Shown one piece after another: positions 7,395 through 13,677 of a stretch of DNA of 35,750 nt. Within the stretch, counting starts at the first letter, position 1. The number at the start of each line of letters is the position of its first letter. The stretch covers positions 1,290 through 37,039 of the forward strand of contig PKXZ01000054.1 in the NCBI GenBank assembly GCA_003132525.1, written 5' to 3'. The DNA comes from Candidatus Dormiibacterota bacterium (GTDB lineage: Bacteria > Chloroflexota > Dormibacteria > Aeolococcales > Aeolococcaceae). A program made the translations under genes and the position numbers. The notes beneath the pieces are model-generated. The model did no database searches, was not told where the DNA came from, and worked only from the letters and a program-made list of their open reading frames with translations.

Positions 7395-7829
7395 TCAGTT
7401 GGGCCGATCGGCGGGGACGGGCGGGGGCGCCTGGCGCTCCTCGACGTTGAGGTTGACGGCGCCGATGCGGTTGCCACCGGTCCAGAACTCGACGCTGTAC
7501 ACGCCCGGCTCGCCGAACATCGGCTGGAGGACCGTGACCGTGGAGATGCTGATCTCCTGCCCGGGAACGAGCCTCGCCCCGGCCGCCTGGAACTGGAGGG
7601 TCACGGGCGCGAGCACCAGCTTGCCCTGCGCGTCGCCCAGGCGAAGCTCCACCTGGTGTGCCTGCCCGACGTCGGCTGCATTGAAGCGGAAACCGGCAAC
7701 CACCGCGAAGCCGGCCCTGCCGGGCAGCGATGCCATGGAGAGTGCGCTGAAGCCACCGCCGAGCACGTAGAGCTTCCCGTCGGGGGGAACCACGGCGCTG
7801 TCGGCAAAGAAGGCGAAGCTCAAATCCAT
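7395..7829 (-). CDS. DUF6941-like uncharacterised beta-rich protein
   Basis: 144 residues. The N-terminus MDLSFAFFADSAVVPPDGKL followed by YVLGGGF resembles a widespread family of small uncharacterised proteins that I recall as DUF6941; the name should be checked. The body alternates hydrophobic strands with polar turns (VELRLGDAQGKLV, YSVEFWTGGNRIGAVNLNV), suggesting a single all-beta domain. There is no signal peptide and no catalytic motif. The C-terminus is proline-rich. ATG 7829 is chosen from the family-like N-terminus; upstream frame is open but unlike protein. A weak GAAAG lies about 10 bases before it. It is divergent from the ferredoxin-like gene across 65 bases. Function unknown. 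Confidence 0.65.
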   Translation of the reverse strand: MDLSFAFFADSAVVPPDGKLYVLGGGFSALSMASLPGRAGFAVVAGFRFNAADVGQAHQVELRLGDAQGKLVLAPVTLQFQAAGARLVPGQEISISTVTVLQPMFGEPGVYSVEFWTGGNRIGAVNLNVEERQAPPPVPADRPN

Positions 7830-7894
7830 CGACCGGTACTTTCGCACGCGCGTACAGGGCGGAGCCGCGCCCGTGTGGGCGACCATTGAACGTG

Positions 7895-8230
7895 ATGAGC
7901 GATCCGGCGCCACGCAACCTGCACGTCTTCGTCTGCACCACGGTCGGGCGTCACCACTGCGGCGGCCAGGGATCGGAGCACATCCTCCAGCGCCTGCGCG
8001 ATGAGGTCGAGCGCCTCGAGCTGACGTGGGTGCGTACCACGCGAATGGGCTGCAACCAGCAGCATCACCAGGGACCGATCGTCATCGTCTACCCGGACGG
8101 CGTCTGGTATGGCCGCCTCCAGGTCGACGATGTCGACGAGATCATCGCCGAGCATCTCATCGGCGGCCGTCCGGTCGAGCGTCTGCGCATCGTTCCCGAC
8201 GGCCCGTGGTCCGCGACCTCGCTGACCTGA
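7895..8230 (+). CDS. Thioredoxin-like [2Fe-2S] ferredoxin family protein with one ligand replaced by His
   Basis: 111 residues of the (2Fe-2S) ferredoxin-domain family (thioredoxin-fold, NuoE-like): HVFVCTT, CGGQGSE, then GPIVIVYPDGVWYG and a DVDEIIAEHL C-terminal segment. The usual four ligands are two Cys in the N-terminal loop and two in a GCxxxC loop. Here C14, C22 and the Cys of MGC are present, but the second Cys of the last loop is His (GCNQQHHQGP). That would leave a Cys3-His cluster site or a cluster-free protein. ATG 7895 is used; in-frame GTG 7892 and TTG 7886 are possible. Partner unknown; neighbours give no pathway. Confidence 0.8.
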   Translation: MSDPAPRNLHVFVCTTVGRHHCGGQGSEHILQRLRDEVERLELTWVRTTRMGCNQQHHQGPIVIVYPDGVWYGRLQVDDVDEIIAEHLIGGRPVERLRIVPDGPWSATSLT

Positions 8231-8275
8231 AACGGGACGGCGGTGTAGGGTGAATCGCAGCATTTGATGGGCATT

Positions 8276-8280
8276 GGAGG
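8276..8280 (+). promoter_or_regulatory. Shine-Dalgarno site of the YtxH-like gene
   Basis: GGAGG with a 9-base spacer to ATG 8290. A TAGGGT hexamer at 8246-8251 could serve as a -10 about 40 bases upstream, giving a normal leader. Confidence 0.6.
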
Positions 8281-8289
8281 CGAGACGGC

Positions 8290-8559
8290 ATGGGCTACAT
8301 CCGAGGATTCATAAACGGAGCGGCGGTGGGCACCGTCATCGGGCTCTGCGTCGCACCGCAGACAGGCGACAAGACCCGCGCGCAGCTCCGCATCTGGAGC
8401 GCTGCAGCGCGTGAGGGTGCCATGACCACCGGACGCGCATTGAGCAAGGCGGGACCCATGGCGACCGGCGCCGCGCAGCTGGTGGCAACTGCGCGCCATC
8501 GCGGCGAGCACGCCGCCAACGGCACTGCTTCGGGAAAGGGAAAGCGCGCCGCCGTCTAG
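8290..8559 (+). CDS. YtxH-like small membrane-associated protein
   Basis: 89 residues. The N-terminus has a Gly/Ala-rich hydrophobic segment (about 5-25, FINGAAVGTVIGLCVAPQTG) followed by DKTRAQLR. This is the layout of YtxH/'gas vesicle protein'-like proteins, where a glycine-zipper membrane helix ends in an AP-x-x-G turn and leads into an amphipathic helix. Here the Ala/Arg-rich remainder is short and ends in a basic tail (GKGKRAAV). Such proteins are often stress-related, but no molecular role is established. The start is set by GGAGG. It is convergent with the DUF4383 gene with a 13-base gap. Confidence 0.6.
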   Translation: MGYIRGFINGAAVGTVIGLCVAPQTGDKTRAQLRIWSAAAREGAMTTGRALSKAGPMATGAAQLVATARHRGEHAANGTASGKGKRAAV

Positions 8560-8572
8560 GAACGCCGCGGCG

Positions 8573-8998
8573 TCAGGCGGACGAGCCGGCGGCCGGCGCT
8601 GAGACCGACCCGCCAAGGCCGCACAGCAACCCGAGCACCCCGGTGATGAGATCGAAGATGTTCATCACCTCTGTGAAATGCACGCCGGCGATGCTTCGTG
8701 TTGCGGTGTCGGTGTCCGGATTCAGGAACCCGATCAGCGCCAGGAGCAGGAGCACCACCCCCACCGTCAGGACGACCTCCTCGGCGACCCGCGCCGGGGC
8801 CCGGAAGCCGGCGTAGACCAGGACGCCTCCGATGACCAGGTCGAGGAGATCCCGCACATAGGTGAGGTGGAGTTCCATCGGCCCGACGTTGCCCTGCGGC
8901 AGATGGTGGACAAGGGTCCCCGCGTCCCCGGTCAGCAGGCCGCCGAAACCCACCAGCAGGAAGACGACCGCCCCGAACTGCGCGTACAGACGTGCCAT
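8573..8998 (-). CDS. DUF4383 family four-helix membrane protein
   Basis: 141 residues with four predicted membrane helices, at about 5-25, 45-65, 72-92 and 112-130. The features MARLYAQFGAVVFLLVGFGG, a middle HLTYVRDLLDLVIGGV and IAGVHFTEVMNIFDLITGVL match the DUF4383 family common in actinobacteria and relatives. No function is known. It starts 5 bases after the PP2C stop and is therefore probably the third gene of the HAD-PP2C-DUF4383 operon. The C-terminus is a short Ala/Ser tail. Confidence 0.75.
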   Translation of the reverse strand: MARLYAQFGAVVFLLVGFGGLLTGDAGTLVHHLPQGNVGPMELHLTYVRDLLDLVIGGVLVYAGFRAPARVAEEVVLTVGVVLLLLALIGFLNPDTDTATRSIAGVHFTEVMNIFDLITGVLGLLCGLGGSVSAPAAGSSA

Positions 8999-9003
8999 CG
9001 ACG

Positions 9004-9789
9004 TCAGACGTTAGCCGATGGGATGGGGAGCCAGCGAGCCGCGACCATGGTCACATTGTCGGTCCCGCCGGCTGCGAGCGCCGCGTCGCACGCACGGGTG
9101 AGCGACACGCCGAGGGGATCCGGAGCCGCCAAGATTGCCCCGAGCGCGGGATCCGAGAGCGGCTCCCAGAGACCGTCCGAGCAGAGCAGCAGGACGTCGC
9201 CCGGCGCGCCGTCGACCTCGAAGATGTCCGCCTCGACCGGGTCGCCCATCACGGCCCGCTCGATGAGGTTGCGCTTCTGGTGGTGCCGCGCCTCCTCGGC
9301 ATTGAGGAGTCCGAGCCGAACCTGACCTGCCGCCCAGGAGTGGTCGTCGGTGATCTGGGTGACCTGCGAGCCGCTGATCAGGTAGGCGCGACTGTCGCCG
9401 ACGTTGGCGACCGTGACATGGGTGCCCGTGATGATCGCCAGGACCAGCGTCGTTCCCGGGTTGCCGCCGATGGACTGGCGGGCGACGGCCACGCCGTCGT
9501 TGGCTGCGGCAACTGCCTGGCGAAGCGTCGTTGCGGCATCGGCAGCCGGGTCGGCGGTAGAGAGCACTTCCATGGCACCGCTCACGCCGGCCTCGGCCGA
9601 CTCGAGGCCGCCCTTGTGGCCGCCCATGCCATCGGCGAGGGCGAGGACGGCGGTGGCGCCGCCGAGGCCGATCCGAGCGTCCCAGACGTCCTGGTTCTGG
9701 GCGCGTACGGGTCCGCGATCGGTGATCCCGGCGATCTCCAGCGCCTCACCCTCGCCGGCGATCGACCGCTCGACGCGGTCAGCGGTCAC
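9004..9789 (-). CDS. PP2C-family serine/threonine protein phosphatase (PrpC/PstP type)
   Basis: 261 residues, one cytoplasmic PP2C domain without the membrane tail of PstP. The metal-binding and catalytic motifs are all visible: TDRGPVRAQNQD (about 23-34), LALADGMGGHKGG (about 49-61), a Thr pair in NPGTTLVLA, VANVGDSRAYLI, ITDDHS, LLLCSDGLWE and the terminal GGTDNVT with the last metal-ligand Asp. The family uses two or three Mn/Mg ions to dephosphorylate Ser/Thr in proteins, usually opposing Hanks-type kinases or acting on anti-anti-sigma factors. No kinase is in the window. GTG 9789 overlaps the HAD stop as GTGA, which fixes the start and couples the two genes. Confidence 0.92.
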   Translation of the reverse strand: MTADRVERSIAGEGEALEIAGITDRGPVRAQNQDVWDARIGLGGATAVLALADGMGGHKGGLESAEAGVSGAMEVLSTADPAADAATTLRQAVAAANDGVAVARQSIGGNPGTTLVLAIITGTHVTVANVGDSRAYLISGSQVTQITDDHSWAAGQVRLGLLNAEEARHHQKRNLIERAVMGDPVEADIFEVDGAPGDVLLLCSDGLWEPLSDPALGAILAAPDPLGVSLTRACDAALAAGGTDNVTMVAARWLPIPSANV

Positions 9790-10499
9790 GCTCCGGCCCC
9801 GGCCTCGGCAGCTGCGGGATGACCGAGCAGGCGCTGCACCACCTCATCGGCGACAGCGACGGGATCCAGGCACTGGATCGTCTGCATCCCAAGTGCATCC
9901 GCCGCCTCGACGTTGCAGAGCAGGTCGTCGATGAACAGGCAGCGCTCGGGCGCAACGCCGAGCCGGGTGCAGGTCAGCTGGTAGATCGCCGGATCAGGCT
10001 TGCGCATACCGACCTTCGACGAGTCGACCACCACGTCGAAGAGCTCATCGACGGGGAAGAGCTTGGTGAAGATCGCCTCCCCCTCCCTCGAGATGTTGGT
10101 GAGCAGCGCGGTCCTGTAGCCGGCGTCGCGAACCTGGCGGACCGCGTCGATCATCGCTCCGCACGCGACCATGCCCCGGCCGAAGATCACCTTCTGGGCC
10201 TCGCGGGGGTCCACCGGCTCGTTGCCGGCCTCGACGTAGCGGGCGATCATCCTGTTGAAGAACTCGTCGTCGGAGATCTTGCCCATCTCGAGGAGATGCA
10301 GGTCATGGACCCCGGTGGTGAGGTGGTAGTGGTCGCGGAACTCGCCGAGGAAGAACGCGATCACCGTGAAGTACTCGGGTGGGACGTCGGTGCGGTGGTG
10401 GAAAAGGGGCTCGGTCATGACCCCGCCAAGATCGAAGATCACGCCGTCGAACTCGCGACTGGTCATAGTCGGCCGGGCGGTCGCCTGGTGGTGAGTCAT
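9786..10499 (-). CDS. HAD-superfamily hydrolase (haloacid dehalogenase-like, subfamily IA)
   Basis: 237 residues from ATG 10499. HAD motifs appear in order: nucleophile Asp in GVIFDLGGV, a helical cap, the Thr of ALLTNIS, Lys in SSKVGMRKPDPAIY and the acidic pair of CLFIDDLLCNVEAA. DLGG rather than DxD resembles the YihX and epoxide-hydrolase N-domain branch. The substrate is unknown. Several starts are possible (ATG 10529, 10508, 10499, 10466). I prefer 10499 because a CACAAT hexamer ends 7 bases upstream, matching leaderless spacing elsewhere in the window; the domain itself begins only at about residue 16. First gene of the HAD-PP2C-DUF4383 operon, and divergent from the cyclodeaminase-like gene. 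Confidence 0.82.
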   Translation of the reverse strand: MTHHQATARPTMTSREFDGVIFDLGGVMTEPLFHHRTDVPPEYFTVIAFFLGEFRDHYHLTTGVHDLHLLEMGKISDDEFFNRMIARYVEAGNEPVDPREAQKVIFGRGMVACGAMIDAVRQVRDAGYRTALLTNISREGEAIFTKLFPVDELFDVVVDSSKVGMRKPDPAIYQLTCTRLGVAPERCLFIDDLLCNVEAADALGMQTIQCLDPVAVADEVVQRLLGHPAAAEAGAGA

Positions 10500-10506
10500 C
10501 GCCTCC

Positions 10507-10512
10507 ATTGTG
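10507..10512 (-). promoter_or_regulatory. Weak candidate -10 element (CACAAT) for the HAD operon
   Basis: CACAAT ends 7 bases before ATG 10499 on the minus strand. Only four of six bases match consensus; the support is the spacing shared with other leaderless starts here. Confidence 0.25.
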
Positions 10513-10523
10513 CCTAACCGTGC

Positions 10524-10529
10524 CAACAT
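10524..10529 (+). promoter_or_regulatory. Weak candidate -10 element (CAACAT) for the cyclodeaminase-like gene
   Basis: CAACAT ends 8 bases before ATG 10538. It lacks the first T of the TAnnnT pattern, so this is a spacing-based suggestion only. No Shine-Dalgarno sequence is seen. Confidence 0.2.
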
Positions 10530-10537
10530 CCCCGGTC

Positions 10538-11476
10538 ATGCTGGTGCTGAGCAGACACGACGTCGAGGGCCTGCTCTCGGCACCGGCGATGCTCGACGCG
10601 CTCGAAATCGGGTTCCGGGCGTACTCGACCGGCCAGGCGTCGGTGCCGCCCCGCACCGCCGCCCGCGCCCCCTCAGGACTGCTTGGCGCGATGCCGGGGT
10701 GGGTGACCGGTCACGGCTTTGCGCTCAAGGCGGTCAGCGTGTTCCCTGGCAATGGCGAGCGCGGGCTGCCGACCCACCAGGGTGTGATCACGCTCTTCGA
10801 CGAGCGCGAGGGGTCTCTGCTCAGCGTCATGGACGCCGAGCACCTCACCGCGATGCGCACCGGCGGTGGCGCGGCGGTATCCGTCCGGCTGCTGGCGCGT
10901 CCCGACGCCAAAACGCTCGCCATCCTTGGCGCGGGCGTGCAGGGCCACTCGCACCTAGCAACGGTGCCGCTCACCCGGGACTTCACGACCATCCGCATCT
11001 CCTCGCGTGACCGCGATCACGCCGCGGCGCTCGCAGCCACCGACCCTCGCTGTGTCGTGATCCCGAGCTTCGAAGAGGCGATCCGCGGTGCGGACGTCGT
11101 CTGCTGCTGCACTGACGCCCGAGCGCCGATCACGCGCCACGAGTGGTTCGGCCCCGGGACGCACGTCACCTCCGTGGGCGGCACCTTCGGGCCCGAGGTG
11201 GACGCCGACACGATTCGCCTTGGGCGCGTCTTCGTCGAGTGGAAAGGTGCAGCCGAAAACCCGCCACCCGCCGGAGCGCACGAGCTCCAGGGATGCGACC
11301 CGGCAAGCCTCACCGAGCTCGGTGAGGTGATCGCCGGGCTGAAGGCCGGTCGTCAGAGTGCCGCCGAGCTCACGGTCTACAAGTCGACCGGCAGCGGGTT
11401 CGAGGATGCCGTGGTGGCGCAGATCGTCTATGACGCCGCGGTCGCCGCCGGGGTGGGCACGGAAGTCGAGCTGTGA
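10538..11476 (+). CDS. Ornithine cyclodeaminase/mu-crystallin family protein
   Basis: 312 residues. The N-terminal dimerisation domain begins MLVLSRHDVEGLL; the NAD(P)-binding domain carries LAILGAGVQGHSHL near residue 130; and TSVGGTFGPEVDAD is the usual strand near 220. Members include ornithine cyclodeaminase, L-alanine dehydrogenase, ketimine reductase, SbnB, EutC and iminosuccinate reductase BhcD, so the reaction cannot be fixed by family alone. The stop TGA overlaps the GTG of the next gene, a PLP dehydratase. Such a pairing occurs for ectoine breakdown (EutB/EutC) and the beta-hydroxyaspartate cycle (BhcB/BhcD), which makes imine reduction or amino-acid deamination a more likely role than true ornithine cyclisation. 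This pathway assignment is inference. Confidence 0.85.
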   Translation: MLVLSRHDVEGLLSAPAMLDALEIGFRAYSTGQASVPPRTAARAPSGLLGAMPGWVTGHGFALKAVSVFPGNGERGLPTHQGVITLFDEREGSLLSVMDAEHLTAMRTGGGAAVSVRLLARPDAKTLAILGAGVQGHSHLATVPLTRDFTTIRISSRDRDHAAALAATDPRCVVIPSFEEAIRGADVVCCCTDARAPITRHEWFGPGTHVTSVGGTFGPEVDADTIRLGRVFVEWKGAAENPPPAGAHELQGCDPASLTELGEVIAGLKAGRQSAAELTVYKSTGSGFEDAVVAQIVYDAAVAAGVGTEVEL

Positions 11477-12402
11477 CCCCGATCGAGAAGGTCGACGCGG
11501 CAGATCTGCTCGAGATCGCGAGGCTGCTCCAGCCGCATATCCGGCGCACGCCCCTGATCCCCACGCCCGGTGGTGGCTCCCTGAAGCTGGAGTCCCAGCA
11601 GCCGACCGGGAGCTTCAAGGTGCGCGGCTTCTTCGCCGCCGCACACCTCGTGGAGCGGGAGCGAGTGGCACGAGGGCTGCTCACCGTGAGTGCGGGCAAC
11701 GCTGCGCTGGCGTGCGCATACGTTGCGCGCGCTCTCCGCGTCCCGTGCCGGGTGGTGATGTTCGACACGGCCCCGGCGCTCAAGGTGAACGGAGTGCGCG
11801 AGCTCGGCGCGGAAGTGGTACTGATGCCGCGCGATCGCCTGCTCGAATGGATCGCCGCGCGTGCCTGGGAACACGACCCGGAGGTGTTCATCCACCCGTT
11901 CGCCAACGAGGCGGTCATCAAAGGTCACTCATCGATCGTTGTCGAGATCATCGCCGACCTCCCCGATGTGGAACGTGTGCTCGTGCCGGTGGGCGGCGGC
12001 GGCTTGATCTGCGGGATCGCGCTCGGATTCGCGGCGCTCAAGCCCGATGTTCAGGTCATCGGTGTGCAGTCCGACGGATATCCATTGTGGCAGCAGGCTT
12101 TTGCCGCCAACGGACAACCCTCGCTCACACCTCGGACTATTGCTGATGGGACGTCAGCGCCCTTCGACCCGGTGATGTTCGAGCGTCTCGGTGCGCTGGT
12201 GCATGGGTGGGTCGTCGTGCCCGAACCCACGTTGCGCAAGACGATCGCGCGCTTGGCAAGCGAGGTGAAGGTGGTTGCGGAAGGAGCCGGTGCGCTGGGC
12301 TACGCCGCGATGCTCGAAGGCCGCTCCACGCCGCGCACGGTGGCGATCCTCAGCGGCGGCAACATCGATCCGTCGCTCCTCGCGGAGCTGCTCACCGAGT
12401 AA
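11473..12402 (+). CDS. PLP-dependent threonine/serine dehydratase family enzyme
   Basis: 309 residues, the catalytic domain only, with no C-terminal ACT domain. PLP-site marks are QPTGSFKVRG (the Lys forming the Schiff base, near residue 50), TVSAGNAALACAY (usually SxGNHxxG/A; the His is replaced by Ala here), the phosphate-binding VGGGGLICG and the final SGGNID. The family eliminates water from a beta-hydroxy amino acid. Candidates are threonine, serine or 3-hydroxyaspartate dehydratases and EutB-like enzymes. GTG 11473 overlaps the upstream TGA, giving strict coupling to the cyclodeaminase-family gene. The missing ACT domain and the partner argue against biosynthetic IlvA. The gene ends convergently, 15 bases from the next gene. 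Confidence 0.85.
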   Translation: MTPIEKVDAADLLEIARLLQPHIRRTPLIPTPGGGSLKLESQQPTGSFKVRGFFAAAHLVERERVARGLLTVSAGNAALACAYVARALRVPCRVVMFDTAPALKVNGVRELGAEVVLMPRDRLLEWIAARAWEHDPEVFIHPFANEAVIKGHSSIVVEIIADLPDVERVLVPVGGGGLICGIALGFAALKPDVQVIGVQSDGYPLWQQAFAANGQPSLTPRTIADGTSAPFDPVMFERLGALVHGWVVVPEPTLRKTIARLASEVKVVAEGAGALGYAAMLEGRSTPRTVAILSGGNIDPSLLAELLTE

Positions 12403-12417
12403 CGGCCCAGGGTGGGT

Positions 12418-12720
12418 TCAGGACCCGCCGGAGATTGCGACAGGTCCTCCGCTCGAGCCGTTCTGCGGTGCCTGCGCGGGCAGCACGAAGCTCGGCTGCT
12501 GTTCGACGGGCTGCTGCTGGGACGCATTCGCGGTCGGATCTGCCGCTGCCGGCGTATTCGCGGGTGGAGTGGCGCGGCCGGGCGCCGTGGTCGCGGCGAG
12601 CACCGACAGCAGCACGGTGAATCCTGCCGCTCCGATGCCGGCGTAGAGCGTGAGCCGCCGCCGCAGGAGCAGGCTCAGATCGCGACGCAGGCGCGCTGAA
12701 TCGAGTTCACCAGGGGCCAT
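12418..12720 (-). CDS. Small single-pass membrane protein with Pro/Ala/Gln-rich outer tail
   Basis: 100 residues from ATG 12720. A basic amphipathic N-terminus (RLRRDLSLLLRRR, about 10-22) leads to one membrane helix at about 25-45 (LYAGIGAAGFTVLLSVLAAT). A low-complexity tail follows with Thr/Pro/Ala, a Gln run, and a Gly/Ser end, probably outside the membrane. No family is recognised. The start is supported by a TACGAT hexamer ending 7 bases upstream, which overlaps the alternative ATG at 12729. It is divergent from the lipoprotein gene across 171 bases and convergent with the dehydratase. Codon pattern and start signal suggest a real gene; function unknown. Confidence 0.6.
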   Translation of the reverse strand: MAPGELDSARLRRDLSLLLRRRLTLYAGIGAAGFTVLLSVLAATTAPGRATPPANTPAAADPTANASQQQPVEQQPSFVLPAQAPQNGSSGGPVAISGGS

Positions 12721-12727
12721 CCCGTGC

Positions 12728-12733
12728 ATCGTA
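12728..12733 (-). promoter_or_regulatory. Putative -10 element (TACGAT) for the small membrane protein gene
   Basis: TACGAT on the minus strand ends 7 bases before ATG 12720; the same hexamer is placed 9 bases before hemQ. No Shine-Dalgarno sequence; no clear -35. Confidence 0.45.
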
Positions 12734-12875
12734 GCTGGCGAAACTTGCGCGACCGTGACCGTTCGGCCGCCGCATTCGCTCGGACGCCATTGACGAAATG
12801 CCATGCTGATGGCCCCACGGGGAGGGGTTGAAGGCGGAGCCCGGCATTGGGTGTTCGGTGTCCGTCCTGCGCAGC

Positions 12876-12881
12876 TAGAGT
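12876..12881 (+). promoter_or_regulatory. Putative -10 element (TAGAGT) for the lipoprotein/secreted-protein pair
   Basis: TAGAGT ends 10 bases before GTG 12892. The nine bases TAGAGTTGC are identical to those at the ThyX-like promoter. Confidence 0.4.
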
Positions 12882-12891
12882 TGCAGGTGAG

Positions 12892-13677
12892 GTGGTGAGG
12901 GGGCTCGCGACGACAGCGTTCACTGGTTGCTGGCTGTTTGCCGTGACCGCATGTGGCGCTTTGGCGCCCAGCCACCCCGTCGTGCCGGCGCCGGCGGTCG
13001 CCACAGCGGTCCCGTCAGCTGCAGGCGCGCCATGCGCTTCGGTGACGACGACGACGCCGATGACCCAGGTCACTCCCGCGTGTGCGACGTTGTGGGCGTC
13101 CCGAGGCGTCAATGTCGTGCCGCCACTGAACGAGCTCGCACTTGAGCGAGTCCCAGCGGCGCCGGCCGTCGTCAACATGACCGGCGGTGCGGTCGCCGAC
13201 GCCACCGCGCAGCAGTGGGCGGACGCGAGCAATCGGGACAGCGGCTGGTGGAAGTGGGCGCAGGGCCACGACCAGCTCTTCATGCTTCGCTACCTGGTTG
13301 GCCCGGCGCTGATACCGGCCGACGAGGTCGAGTCACTGCAGAACGGCGGTACCGTCGAGCAACCCGACTGCAATCTGTATCCGTTGAGCTGGAAGTTGTT
13401 CCCTGTCGGCGCCGACGGAAAGGCGTACTTTGCGCGCAAGAATCTACCGACCGACGACGCGTACACCTTCGTCGTCGTGTACTCCGGCCCTTGCAGCGAG
13501 ACGCTGCGAACCTCGTCCGGCGCGGCCACGACGATCGTCGATTTCACTGTTGACACAACGGTTTTCAGCGCCGGGGTGCTCCGGCATGATCCGGTGCTCG
13601 GTGACATCTGGTTCGCCGACGCCGGGGGTAATTGCCAGGATCCGAGCGGGCCTCCATCGGCATGGTGCGAAGGGTGA
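12892..13677 (+). CDS. Putative lipoprotein of unknown function
   Basis: 261 residues from GTG 12892 (GTG 12895 is equally possible). A short positive N-terminus and a hydrophobic stretch end in FAVTAC, an acceptable lipobox with the Cys near residue 21, so the protein is probably lipid-anchored outside the membrane. A Pro/Ala/Thr-rich linker of about 60 residues follows, then a globular part with many aromatic residues (DSGWWKWAQGHDQLF, CNLYPLSWKLFPV, YTFVVVYSGPC, GDIWFADAGGNC) and several Cys that could form disulfides. No family is recognised. The stop TGA overlaps the proposed GTG start of the next gene, which is also exported, suggesting that the two act together at the cell surface. Confidence 0.7.
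   Translation: MVRGLATTAFTGCWLFAVTACGALAPSHPVVPAPAVATAVPSAAGAPCASVTTTTPMTQVTPACATLWASRGVNVVPPLNELALERVPAAPAVVNMTGGAVADATAQQWADASNRDSGWWKWAQGHDQLFMLRYLVGPALIPADEVESLQNGGTVEQPDCNLYPLSWKLFPVGADGKAYFARKNLPTDDAYTFVVVYSGPCSETLRTSSGAATTIVDFTVDTTVFSAGVLRHDPVLGDIWFADAGGNCQDPSGPPSAWCEG

Noticed and set aside
7386-7395. Short GATC-containing palindromic bits between the dehydrogenase and DUF6941-like genes as a terminator
   Set aside because: The convergent gap is only 18 bases and holds no stem followed by T-run.
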